Made by a program: the position numbers and the translations under genes
Assembly (NCBI RefSeq): GCF_000374105.1
Contig: NZ_KB893651.1
Location: 335,838 to 399,837 of the forward strand
Source: Kangiella aquimarina DSM 16071
Lineage (GTDB): Bacteria; Pseudomonadota; Gammaproteobacteria; Enterobacterales; Kangiellaceae
Length of the DNA stretch: 64,000 nucleotides
Reading direction: 5' to 3'
The notes under the pieces: model-generated
Databases searched by the model: none
What the model was told of the DNA's origin: nothing
The model's input: only the letters and a program-made list of their open reading frames with translations
Shown here: positions 1 through 7,144 of the stretch, piece by piece
How the letters are laid out: every line of letters starts with the position of its first letter
Numbering within the stretch: position 1 is the stretch's first letter

Positions 1-2
1 CT

Positions 3-236
3 GATGAGAAAGGTACTTTGCATATCAACGGATTGATTTTAGTTGAACGCTCGGGGCAGAAAGCGATTATTATCGGTAAGCAGGGGCAACGTTTAAAACA
101 GATTGGCCAGGATGCACGAATAGACATGGAAGAACTGTTCGGCACAAAAGTATTCCTGCAGCTTTGGGTTAAAGTTAAAGATGGCTGGGCTGATGATGAA
201 CGAGCACTGCGCTCTTTGGGTTACGATGATATTTAA
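3..236 (+). CDS. era: GTPase Era, C-terminal fragment (5' end outside window)
   Basis: The reading frame is open from base 3 of the window with no credible start, so this is the 3' end of a gene that begins upstream. The visible 77 residues are the C-terminal KH RNA-binding domain of Era, the GTPase that binds the 3' end of 16S rRNA during 30S maturation. Visible hallmarks are the KH loop [14 protein letters not shown] and the very conserved ending [20 protein letters not shown]. The stop TAA shares its last base with the ATG of recO, so the two are translationally coupled. The context matches the widespread rnc-era-recO-pdxJ-acpS cluster. The GTPase domain itself is not in view. Confidence 0.96.
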   Translation, partial: DEKGTLHINGLILVERSGQKAIIIGKQGQRLKQIGQDARIDMEELFGTKVFLQLWVKVKDGWADDERALRSLGYDDI

Positions 237-964
237 TGGCCGGTTCGGAACTTACATCAGCATTTGTCCTGCACGCCAGGCCCTTTAAAGAAACCAGCCT
301 GATTGTTGAGTTATTTACTGAAGATTATGGTCGTGTAAATGTATTGGCCAAAGGCGTTCGCGGCAATCGAAAGAATTCAAATCGAGCATTGCTGCAGCCT
401 TTTCAACCGATAAAAGTTAGCTGGATGGGGCGTGGTGAATTAAAAACACTTAAACAGCTTGATCCTGATGGCTTTGCTCATCGCTTACAGGGAATCGCCA
501 GTCTTTCCGCTTTATACCTAAATGAATTATTACTCCGGCTTTTCATTCAATGGGATCCGCACCTCGATATTTTTCACCTTTATAAAACCAGTTTGCAGCA
601 CTTGCATGCAGGCGATAAGCCCAACCTGATACTCCGTGAATTTGAACTAGAGTTACTCGATGTATTAGGTTATGCCATAGATTGGCAACATGATATCTAT
701 GGCGATGCTATCGAAGATGGCATGACCTATGCCTTTGTGCCTGAACAGGGATTTATTCCACAGTTGCAGGCGCCAGCGGATAGTTGGTTAGCAAATGGAG
801 CAACTATACTGGCGGTGGCCGACCATCATTGGAATATTAGTGGTGCGCCGGCTTTGGCACGTAAGGTCTGTCGCCTGAACATTGATCAATTACTCAATGG
901 CAAAGAACTGAATAGTCGCAAGCTTTTGCAGCAAACCCTTGCTATGCAGACTGAGGTTTCATAG
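236..964 (+). CDS. recO: DNA repair protein RecO
   Basis: This encodes 242 aa, the same length as E. coli RecO, the mediator that helps RecR load RecA onto SSB-coated DNA in the RecFOR gap-repair pathway. The N-terminal OB-fold strand pattern is visible (AFVLHARPFKETSLIVELFT, then YGRVNVLAKGVR), followed by a helical C-terminal half of low conservation. I do not see the four-cysteine zinc motif found in some bacterial RecO proteins, as is usual for enterobacterial-type RecO. The ATG overlaps the era stop (TAATG). The 98-bp gap to pdxJ contains a perfect inverted repeat. Confidence 0.95.
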   Translation: MAGSELTSAFVLHARPFKETSLIVELFTEDYGRVNVLAKGVRGNRKNSNRALLQPFQPIKVSWMGRGELKTLKQLDPDGFAHRLQGIASLSALYLNELLLRLFIQWDPHLDIFHLYKTSLQHLHAGDKPNLILREFELELLDVLGYAIDWQHDIYGDAIEDGMTYAFVPEQGFIPQLQAPADSWLANGATILAVADHHWNISGAPALARKVCRLNIDQLLNGKELNSRKLLQQTLAMQTEVS

Positions 965-1015
965 CATGTTCGGCAGCATAACTTTTAATTCATTGTTGTA
1001 AGATTCATCCAGCAT

Positions 1016-1043
1016 TACAATTGGGACAGCTTACCCAATTGTA
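1016..1043 (+). promoter_or_regulatory. Perfect 10-bp inverted repeat upstream of pdxJ
   Basis: TACAATTGGG (1016-1025) and its exact reverse complement CCCAATTGTA (1034-1043) are separated by 8 bases. The repeat ends 19 bases before the pdxJ ATG. No T-run follows, so it is not a normal intrinsic terminator. It could be a dimeric operator or an RNA hairpin close to the pdxJ ribosome-binding region, where no good Shine-Dalgarno sequence is visible. Confidence 0.5.
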
Positions 1044-1062
1044 TTAACTCAACGGCATATTT

Positions 1063-1812
1063 ATGAAAAATCCAATTCTACTGGGCGTCAACATAGACCA
1101 CATAGCAACTGTTCGTAATGCAAGAGGCACTGATTATCCGGATCCTGTGCAGGCGGCATTTGTGTCAGAGCAGAATGGAGCGGACGGTATTACTGTTCAC
1201 CTGCGAGAAGATAGGAGGCACATAACCGATCGTGATGTGGAAGTTCTAGCACGTACTATTCAAACACGTATGAATCTGGAAATGGCAGTAACTGATGAGA
1301 TGTTGTCAATTGCGGAGCGTATTAAGCCGCATTATGTGTGCCTGGTACCAGAAAAGCGCGAAGAGTTAACTACAGAAGGCGGTCTTGATGTAAAAGGTCA
1401 GGAAAGCAAAATGAAAGAGGCGTGTTACCGCATGGCTGAGGCCGGTATTCAGGTTTCGTTGTTTATCGATGCTGATGAAGAACAGATTAATGCAGCTGCG
1501 CGTACAGGAGCTCCTTTAATTGAAATTCATACAGGCGCCTATGCTGATGCAAAAAGCCCCGAGCAGCAGGAAATTGAATTAGTGAAAGTTAAGCATGGCG
1601 TTGAACATGCCGTTTCGGAGGGCTTGCAGGTGAATGCTGGCCATGGTCTTCAATACCATAATGTTCAGCCAATAGCCGCCATCCCAGAAGTTGTGGAGCT
1701 GAATATTGGACACGCTATTATCGGACGGGCGGTATTTAGCGGTTTGGATAAAGCGGTCGCCGACATGAAAAAGCTGATGGTCGAAGCGCGACAGTGGCCC
1801 TTTAACTCATAA
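1063..1812 (+). CDS. pdxJ: Pyridoxine 5'-phosphate synthase PdxJ
   Basis: This 249-aa TIM-barrel enzyme condenses 1-deoxyxylulose 5-phosphate with 3-amino-2-oxopropyl phosphate to make pyridoxine 5'-phosphate (DXP-dependent vitamin B6 pathway). Family signatures are the N-terminal [16 protein letters not shown], the phosphate/substrate segments [16 protein letters not shown] and [33 protein letters not shown], and the C-terminal phosphate-binding [14 protein letters not shown]. Length matches the family (about 240-250 aa). It is followed after only 9 bases by acpS, the classic pdxJ-acpS pair. Confidence 0.97.
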   Translation: MKNPILLGVNIDHIATVRNARGTDYPDPVQAAFVSEQNGADGITVHLREDRRHITDRDVEVLARTIQTRMNLEMAVTDEMLSIAERIKPHYVCLVPEKREELTTEGGLDVKGQESKMKEACYRMAEAGIQVSLFIDADEEQINAAARTGAPLIEIHTGAYADAKSPEQQEIELVKVKHGVEHAVSEGLQVNAGHGLQYHNVQPIAAIPEVVELNIGHAIIGRAVFSGLDKAVADMKKLMVEARQWPFNS

Positions 1813-1821
1813 GGACAGCTA

Positions 1822-2205
1822 ATGATTTTTGGGGTAGGAACTGACATTGTTGATATTGAACGCATAGAGCGCTCAATGGAACGTCATGGAGAAAAATTTG
1901 CCGAGCGAATTTTAGCGTCCGTTGAAATGGAGTTTTATCAACAAACCAAAAATAAAATCAATTACTTAGCTAAAAGGTTTGCTGCTAAAGAAGCGGTAAG
2001 CAAGGCGCTCGGAACAGGCATGCGACAGGGAATCGATTTTGTCCAACTTGTTATCATTAATGACGAAATCGGTAAGCCTAAGGTTAGCCTCGAGGGTAAG
2101 GCCAGGGAGTGGGCTGAGCAGCAAAGTATTACCACAATTCATCTTTCAATCTCTGACGAAAAAAAGTATGCGGTTGCTTTTGCAATTGCTGAGTCAAAGC
2201 GTTAA
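1822..2205 (+). CDS. acpS: Holo-[acyl-carrier-protein] synthase
   Basis: This encodes 127 aa (family about 126). It transfers 4'-phosphopantetheine from CoA to the serine of acyl carrier protein, activating fatty-acid synthesis. The magnesium-binding start IFGVGTDIVDIERIE (the Asp in GTDIV) and the second signature AKRFAAKEAVSKALGTG (Glu metal ligand in AAKEA) are both present. An AAGGA Shine-Dalgarno sequence lies at 1812-1816, in the short gap after pdxJ, so co-transcription is likely. No clear terminator follows; the next gene probably has its own promoter. Confidence 0.96.
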   Translation: MIFGVGTDIVDIERIERSMERHGEKFAERILASVEMEFYQQTKNKINYLAKRFAAKEAVSKALGTGMRQGIDFVQLVIINDEIGKPKVSLEGKAREWAEQQSITTIHLSISDEKKYAVAFAIAESKR

Positions 2206-2323
2206 CCGCCTAGCATTGCATTTATTTACTAATTAGTCATACAATTCAGATTGGGTTCAGCTTCAAAGTGCTTTACTAGCGCCTGAAAGAACCTTTTTAC
2301 TAATTAACAGAGGGATTTTTGTG

Positions 2324-2842
2324 ATGAAAAAGACAATGATAGCTGGTGCGGTAGTTGCAGCTTTAACAATGACTACAGGCGTTTTTGCAAAAGAAGGTAA
2401 TTACTTTGGCTTTGGTGCTACCCAGCATAGTGTGGATGCTCCTGATTTCGAGTTCGACTCTATGACCATTGATGGCAAAATTGGTACCTACTTTAACGAG
2501 AACTTCTCTGGTGAATTGCGTGTAGGCCTTGCTGCCACCGATGACAGTTTTTTTGGTGTCGATTTAGAGGTCAAAAATTATTACGGTGCATATCTAAGAG
2601 CGGGTCTACCTGCTACTGATGCATTTTATCCTTATGCCATTGTAGGTTATACAAAAACTAAGGTTGAAGCTTCTGGCTTTGGAGAAACTGTAAGCGATTC
2701 TGAATCTGATATGTCATATGGTTTTGGTGCAGATTTTTCTCTAACTAACGATATGGATCTTAGTGTTGAATATATGCGCTACCTTGATAAAGATGGTGGT
2801 GAAATCGACGGAATTGGACTTGGCATAAAATTTAAGTTCTAA
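2324..2842 (+). CDS. Small outer-membrane beta-barrel protein (porin/OmpA-like barrel)
   Basis: This encodes 172 aa, with a Sec signal peptide (MKKTMIAGAVVAALTMTTGVFA, then KEGNYFGFG) and a mature part made of alternating hydrophobic/polar strands rich in Gly, Tyr, Phe and Asp. It ends in an aromatic residue (LGIKFKF), as do BAM-inserted proteins. The size fits an eight-strand barrel of the porin-like (OMP_b-brl) families; no OmpA peptidoglycan domain is present. I choose ATG 2324 over GTG 2321, which is directly upstream in frame; AGAGGGA at 2309-2315 serves either. Function is unknown. A terminator follows. Confidence 0.75.
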   Translation: MKKTMIAGAVVAALTMTTGVFAKEGNYFGFGATQHSVDAPDFEFDSMTIDGKIGTYFNENFSGELRVGLAATDDSFFGVDLEVKNYYGAYLRAGLPATDAFYPYAIVGYTKTKVEASGFGETVSDSESDMSYGFGADFSLTNDMDLSVEYMRYLDKDGGEIDGIGLGIKFKF

Positions 2843-2866
2843 TTCGTTCGTTTTGATTGAATCAAT

Positions 2867-2897
2867 TAAAAAGCGAGCATTGCGCTCGCTTTTTTTA
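2867..2897. terminator. Bidirectional intrinsic terminator
   Basis: The stem GCGAGC (2873-2878) / GCTCGC (2884-2889) has a 5-base loop and is flanked by A5 on the left and T7 on the right, so it can end transcription of the barrel gene (+) and of the dehydrogenase gene (-). Confidence 0.85.
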
Positions 2898-2913
2898 TTC
2901 TTGATATTTTCTA

Positions 2914-3744
2914 CTAGTCTAAAAACAAATCTTTTTGAATTTTATCTTCATACTCAGGATTATAGGCATATTGACTAAAATCAGTGACCTTGGCTGCTTT
3001 TAAAACCTGCTCATCAATCAGCCATAAACCGGTGTAATTCTTACTTGGATGAGTGAGTACAACATAGGCTGCATCAGCCATGATTTCGGGCTTACGCGCA
3101 TAGTTGAGGGTTTCTTTGCTGCCTACAGCAAACTCTATGGCCGCTGTAGCGATATAGGTTTCTGGCCAAAGGGTATTCACCGCAATGCCATAGGGTTTAA
3201 ACTCCTCTGCAATGCCACGACTTAGTATGCTCATGCCGTATTTTGAGAGGCTATAGGGGCTATAATCTTTGAGCCACTTAACATCAAGGTTTACTGGTGG
3301 CGACAGGCTCAAAATATGCGGGTTGTCTGACTTTTTTAAGTAGGGTAGCGCATAGTGAGCGAAGCAATAAACGGCGCGCGAATTGATTTGCTGCATCAGG
3401 TCATAACGTTTTGGGGATGTGCTTTCAACATTAGTTAAGCTAATAGCTCCTGCGTTGTTGATCACAGCATCAATGCGTCCAAACTTTTCACCGATTTGAT
3501 CGCAAAGTTTTTTTATCGCAAGTTCTTTTCTGACATCCAACTGTACTGGAATGGCTTGACCGCCAGCTGCTTCAACTTCTTTGGCAACCGTATGGATTGT
3601 ACCAGGAAGCTTTGGATGAGGTTGATCGGATTTTGCCGCAATAACGATAATGGCGCCTTCCTGGGCAAAGCGAAGAGCCATTGCACGACCTATACCGCGA
3701 CTTGCTCCTGTAATGATAATAACTTTGTCTTTAAGGCTAGGCAT
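2914..3744 (-). CDS. Short-chain dehydrogenase/reductase, HSDL2-like
   Basis: This 276-aa classical-fold SDR has the Rossmann motif TGASRGIG near residue 13, NNAG near residue 92, and the catalytic Tyr/Lys in YSPYSLSKYGMS. The segment LSLSPPVNLDVKWLKDYSPY is characteristic of the hydroxysteroid-dehydrogenase-like 2 group (bacterial PRK08278-type SDRs), whose substrates are mostly unknown but linked to acyl/lipid metabolism. The start overlaps the end of the upstream glutathione peroxidase gene by 8 bases, so the two are co-translated. It converges on the barrel gene through a shared terminator. The exact substrate cannot be read from the sequence. Confidence 0.85.
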   Translation of the reverse strand: MPSLKDKVIIITGASRGIGRAMALRFAQEGAIIVIAAKSDQPHPKLPGTIHTVAKEVEAAGGQAIPVQLDVRKELAIKKLCDQIGEKFGRIDAVINNAGAISLTNVESTSPKRYDLMQQINSRAVYCFAHYALPYLKKSDNPHILSLSPPVNLDVKWLKDYSPYSLSKYGMSILSRGIAEEFKPYGIAVNTLWPETYIATAAIEFAVGSKETLNYARKPEIMADAAYVVLTHPSKNYTGLWLIDEQVLKAAKVTDFSQYAYNPEYEDKIQKDLFLD

Positions 3745-4222
3745 CGAGCGCTTCCTTGATAGGTTTTTCTAATGCTTCTGGTTTGGTGGCCGTGGCAAAT
3801 CGTGTGATAACATTTCCGTCCTTGCCAACCAGGAATTTGGTAAAATTCCATTTAATCCCCTTACTGCCAAGCAGGCCAGGGGCCTCATTTTTTAGGAAGG
3901 TAAAAAGAGGATGGGCGTTGTCGCCATTGACGTCTACTTTTTTAAACAAAGGGAAGTTGATATTAAAGTTAAGGTCGCAGAATTGTTTTATCTCTTCATC
4001 ACTGCCTTTTTCCTGATTATTAAACTGATTGCAGGGGAAGGCCAAAATTTCGAAGCCCTGCTCCTTATACTCGTCATAAAGCTTCTGAAGTCCTTCGTAT
4101 TGGGGAGTAAAGCCACAGGCGCTAGCGGTATTTACAATCAGTAACACTTTTCCTTTGTACTGTTCCAGAGAAACCTCCTGGCCATTGTTCAAAACAGCTG
4201 AGTATTCGTATATGGTATTCAT
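3737..4222 (-). CDS. Glutathione peroxidase family protein (Cys type)
   Basis: This 161-aa thioredoxin-fold peroxidase reduces hydroperoxides. The catalytic cysteine is in NTASACGFTPQYEGL (codon TGT, not a selenocysteine UGA). The other family motifs are AFPCNQFNNQEKG and the WNFTKFLV block that supplies the catalytic Trp and Asn. The frame extends further upstream, but the ATG at 4222 has AGGA about 8 bases before it and gives the usual length (BtuE-like, about 160-180 aa). Cys-type members often use thioredoxin rather than glutathione. It forms a two-gene operon with the SDR (8-base overlap) and is divergent from the M28 peptidase gene. Confidence 0.92.
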   Translation of the reverse strand: MNTIYEYSAVLNNGQEVSLEQYKGKVLLIVNTASACGFTPQYEGLQKLYDEYKEQGFEILAFPCNQFNNQEKGSDEEIKQFCDLNFNINFPLFKKVDVNGDNAHPLFTFLKNEAPGLLGSKGIKWNFTKFLVGKDGNVITRFATATKPEALEKPIKEALDA

Positions 4223-4326
4223 CTTTTGTCCTCGATTGGCATAGCTCACTTGGCTTTTAAAATACTCTAGCGATGACTGGTCTGCTCTGTCAATCGAAAC
4301 CGTTAACAAGACTCATAGGTAACAAG

Positions 4327-5721
4327 ATGAAGGCATTAATTGGTTTATCGGCTTGCTTGTTTGTGGGTGCTTCTGCTTTTGCACAGGTACCAACTATTGA
4401 TGATAAGCACTTAAAAATTGCGGCTGAATTACGCGATGAGGCTTTGAAAAGCTCAATTGGTTATGAGGTGGTTGAGTCATTGACCACTGAGGTCGGTCCG
4501 CGAATGGCAGGTACGCCAGGTGATGCAGCTGCCGTGAAATGGGGTGTCGCTAAGCTACAGGAGTTAGGTTTTGACAAAGTTTGGACTGAACCGGTCACCT
4601 TCCCAACCTGGAAGCGTGGTAGTGAAAAAGCCGAAGTTATATCGCCTTATCCACAACCGCTGGTGATTACGGCTTTAGGATTCAGCGTAGGAACACCCGA
4701 AGGTGGCTTGTCTGCAGAAATTATTGAGTTTGACACACTTGAAGATTTGGTTAATGCCCCTGAAGGCATTGCAGAAGGAAAAATCATTTTCATCAAAAAT
4801 CGTATGAAGCGTGCTCGTGATGGCTCTGGTTATGGTCCTGCGGTATCGGCTCGTGGCAGAGGCGCTGTTGAAGCAGCGAAAAAAGGGGCCGTAGCAATTA
4901 TCATCCGCTCGATTGGTACTGACAGTCACCGTATGGCTCATACCGGTATGATGCGCTATGAAGAAGGAGTTAAGAGAATCCCTGCGGCGGCTTTATCTGC
5001 TCCAGATGCTGATTTGTTGGAGAACATGATACGTCGTGGTAAGCCTGTGACGGTTAAGCTTGAAATTGAGGCTGAAGATGGCCCGGACTACACATCACAG
5101 AATGTGATTGGCGAAATTCGTGGTTCCGAGAAGCCTGACGAGTATATCATTCTTGGGGCGCATCTGGATTCATGGGATTTAGGAACTGGGGCGCTGGATG
5201 ATGGTGCAGGTATTGGCATCACAGTTGCCGCAGCAGAATTGATTGCTCGCTTACCAGAGCGTCCTAAGCGTTCAATACGGGTCATCATGTTTGCTAATGA
5301 GGAGCAGGGCCTTGTCGGCGGTAAAGCTTATGCAGAAGCTCATAAAGACGAATTAAGCAGAATTATCACCGCTGCTGAGTCTGACTTTGGTGCCGGTAAA
5401 ATCTGGCGTGTAGATTCGCGCGTTAAGCAAGAAGCCATTCCAGTAGTTGAGAAAATGGTTAAGGTCATGGAGCCTTTAGGTATCTCTTATGGCAATAACC
5501 GCGCCGGTGGTGGGCCTGATCTGATCCCATTACGAGGTTATGGAATTTCTGTGTTCTCATTGCGTCAGGATGGCACTGACTACTTCGATTATCACCATAC
5601 ACCTGATGATACTTTTGACAAAATTGAGAAAGAATCCCTTGATCAGAATACTGCTGCCTATGTTGTTTTGGCTTACATAGCTGCGCAGATGGAAGGTGAT
5701 TTTGGGTTTGGTATTGAGTAA
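4327..5721 (+). CDS. Secreted M28 family metallopeptidase (carboxypeptidase Q-like)
   Basis: This encodes 464 aa with a Sec signal peptide (MKALIGLSACLFVGASAFA, then QVP). A protease-associated (PA) insert lies near residues 110-240, inside or before the catalytic fold. Zinc ligands of the M28 co-catalytic site are visible: AHLDSWDLG, GALDDGAG, the general-base pair in ANEEQGL, the Asp in ESDFGAG and the His in DYHHTPDD. The HLDSWDLGTGALDDGAG arrangement is that of plasma glutamate carboxypeptidase/CPQ relatives, which cleave dipeptides. ATG 4327 is preferred because it starts the signal peptide and follows AGGTAAC; the frame is also open upstream. Probable role: periplasmic or secreted peptide degradation. 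Confidence 0.92.
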   Translation: MKALIGLSACLFVGASAFAQVPTIDDKHLKIAAELRDEALKSSIGYEVVESLTTEVGPRMAGTPGDAAAVKWGVAKLQELGFDKVWTEPVTFPTWKRGSEKAEVISPYPQPLVITALGFSVGTPEGGLSAEIIEFDTLEDLVNAPEGIAEGKIIFIKNRMKRARDGSGYGPAVSARGRGAVEAAKKGAVAIIIRSIGTDSHRMAHTGMMRYEEGVKRIPAAALSAPDADLLENMIRRGKPVTVKLEIEAEDGPDYTSQNVIGEIRGSEKPDEYIILGAHLDSWDLGTGALDDGAGIGITVAAAELIARLPERPKRSIRVIMFANEEQGLVGGKAYAEAHKDELSRIITAAESDFGAGKIWRVDSRVKQEAIPVVEKMVKVMEPLGISYGNNRAGGGPDLIPLRGYGISVFSLRQDGTDYFDYHHTPDDTFDKIEKESLDQNTAAYVVLAYIAAQMEGDFGFGIE

Positions 5722-5746
5722 GTCCTGATATTCAAATCTGGATTAC

Positions 5747-5780
5747 AAAAGGCGCGTCAATGACGCGTCTTTTGTTTTTC
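5747..5780 (+). terminator. Intrinsic terminator after M28 peptidase
   Basis: An 11-bp stem (5747-5757 with 5763-5773, including one G-U pair) with a CAATG loop is followed by a T-rich tail. Confidence 0.8.
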
Positions 5781-5862
5781 TGCTGATTGTTTTTTATCCA
5801 ATTTGTTAAAAAGTGTAAAAAAATCCACTTTTCTTACTACTTATTTATGTAGTTTATCGAAC

Positions 5863-6012
5863 GATAATTTTACCTAATACCTCGCATGAGCTTAGCTTGC
5901 GCGGGTTTTGGGGGGTTGCTACAATCGATTGGATTTTATGACTTGAGCCGATATTTCATCGGCGAGAGCTTAGGTTTGAAACTTCATTCTAGCTCTACTA
6001 AGTGGATTGTTA
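5863..6012 (+). promoter_or_regulatory. Promoter and possible structured RNA leader of the antiporter operon
   Basis: A -10-like GATAAT is at 5863-5868, with a weak -35 about 16 bases before it. The likely transcript then has a leader of about 135 bases before mnhE. The leader contains a G-rich run (GGGTTTTGGGGGG), a perfect hairpin GCCGAT/ATCGGC at 5947-5963 followed by GAGAGCTTAGG, and a partly complementary CTAGCTCT near 5989-5996. No protein is encoded convincingly here. Cation-responsive riboswitches are known upstream of sodium/proton antiporter genes, so a riboswitch is possible but unproven. Confidence 0.35.
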
Positions 6013-6498
6013 ATGACGATAAAAAGTTCTCGCTACACCATAAGTTTGATCATTGTATTGTCACTGATCTGGATAGGTAACTCAGGCTTTTATAATGCCA
6101 TGCTGTTATCGTTTGGAGCAGTGTCTGTGTTATTCGTTGTGTTTGTGGCACATCGATTGAATATCGTTGATGAAGAATCTCAGCCACTGCAAATCAGTCG
6201 CAGAATTTTTGCTTACTGGATGTGGCTGTTAAAAGAAATTATTCAATCCAATATTCAAGTCATTAAGCGGATCTGGTCAGGTCCAAAGTCGATCAGCCCG
6301 GTTGTCATGCAGCTTAAAATGAGCCAGCAGACAGATATGGGGAAAACCATTTACGGTAATTCGGTTACCTTAACCCCGGGCACCGTCACTCTGGACATCG
6401 AGGATGATGTGATGACGGTTTATGCACTGACTTATGATTCGATTCAATATCTGCAAGGCGGAGAAATGGATCGAAGAGTTAAGCGACTGGAGGACTAA
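6013..6498 (+). CDS. mnhE: Na+/H+ antiporter subunit E (MnhE/MrpE-type)
   Basis: This 161-aa membrane protein has two or three N-terminal helices (ISLIIVLSLIWIGNSG; MLLSFGAVSVLFVVFVAHRL) and a cytoplasmic C-terminal domain. Family motifs are YWMWLLKEIIQSNIQVIKRI and the conserved end TVYGNSVTLTPGT-type sequence (IYGNSVTLTPGTVTLDIED). The start is the ATG at 6013 rather than the TTG two codons earlier; the Shine-Dalgarno sequence is weak (AAGTGGA). It is the first gene of the operon, and its stop overlaps the next ATG. In Mrp complexes subunit E is needed for assembly and activity. Confidence 0.92.
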   Translation: MTIKSSRYTISLIIVLSLIWIGNSGFYNAMLLSFGAVSVLFVVFVAHRLNIVDEESQPLQISRRIFAYWMWLLKEIIQSNIQVIKRIWSGPKSISPVVMQLKMSQQTDMGKTIYGNSVTLTPGTVTLDIEDDVMTVYALTYDSIQYLQGGEMDRRVKRLED

Positions 6499-6773
6499 TG
6501 TTTTTAGCTGCTGCAATTGCACTCATGGTTGCCATGATGCTCGCTATAGTGCGCGCATTTATTGGGCCAACACTTTATGACCGAATCTTGGCAGTGAATA
6601 TGTTCGGAACTAAAACCGTTCTATTCATCGCTGTTCTGGGCTATCTGATGGGACGCCCTGAATTTCTTGATATCGCACTGGTATACGCTCTGATCAACTT
6701 CATTACCGTGATTGGAGTACTTCGCTTTTTTGAATACAAGCGTGGCGTAAGTCATCCAGAGGAGGACGCCTGA
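6498..6773 (+). CDS. mnhF: Na+/H+ antiporter subunit F (MnhF/MrpF-type)
   Basis: This 91-aa protein with three transmembrane helices carries the family pattern MVAMMLAIVRAFIGPTLYDRILAVN followed by GYLMGRPEFLDIALVYALINFI. The Asp in YDRILA and the ALVYALINF block are typical of MrpF/MbhB-like subunits. It overlaps both neighbours by one base (stop/start), as expected for a stoichiometric membrane complex. Confidence 0.93.
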   Translation: MFLAAAIALMVAMMLAIVRAFIGPTLYDRILAVNMFGTKTVLFIAVLGYLMGRPEFLDIALVYALINFITVIGVLRFFEYKRGVSHPEEDA

Positions 6774-7144
6774 TGGCTATTTTTCTTGATGCAGTAAGCT
6801 GGGCGCTATTGGTTCTTGGTGGCTTTATGTGCTTTTCTGGTGCTGTTGGTATCCACCGATTTCCCGATTTCTTTAGCCGCATGCATGCAGCGGGCGTGAC
6901 CGATACTTTGGGTAGTTCTCTGATACTGATTGGACTTATGTTGCAAACAGGATGGCAAGATACGGTGCTAGTAAAGTTGCTTCTTATTTTCCTGTTTATC
7001 TTATTAACCAGTCCAACTGCCAGTCATGCTTTGGCAAAGGCGGCCTTACATGGTGGTTTAAGACCAAAACTTGGCAAGCCGGAAGTCAGTGATGACATTC
7101 CTGAAAAATTCGGTAAGCCTTCTTCTGAATCAACAAACAATTAA
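6773..7144 (+). CDS. mnhG: Na+/H+ antiporter subunit G (MnhG/MrpG-type)
   Basis: This 123-aa protein has three helices. The diagnostic segment GAVGIHRFPDFFSRMHAAGVTDTLGSSLILIGL (residues about 24-56) and the end LLTSPTASHALAKAAL are those of MrpG/MbhC. The last 25 residues are hydrophilic (KPEVSDDIPEKFGKPSS...). That tail overlaps the frame of the next gene if the latter starts at its first ATG. Confidence 0.93.
   Translation: MAIFLDAVSWALLVLGGFMCFSGAVGIHRFPDFFSRMHAAGVTDTLGSSLILIGLMLQTGWQDTVLVKLLLIFLFILLTSPTASHALAKAALHGGLRPKLGKPEVSDDIPEKFGKPSSESTNN

Noticed and set aside
3994-4143. Possible selenocysteine or frameshift in the glutathione peroxidase
   Set aside because: The catalytic position is a TGT cysteine codon and the frame is continuous; it is an ordinary Cys-type enzyme.
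5886-6080. Open frame of 64 codons upstream of and overlapping mnhE
   Set aside because: No ribosome-binding site, overlaps mnhE in another frame, and covers the structured leader; no protein-like features.
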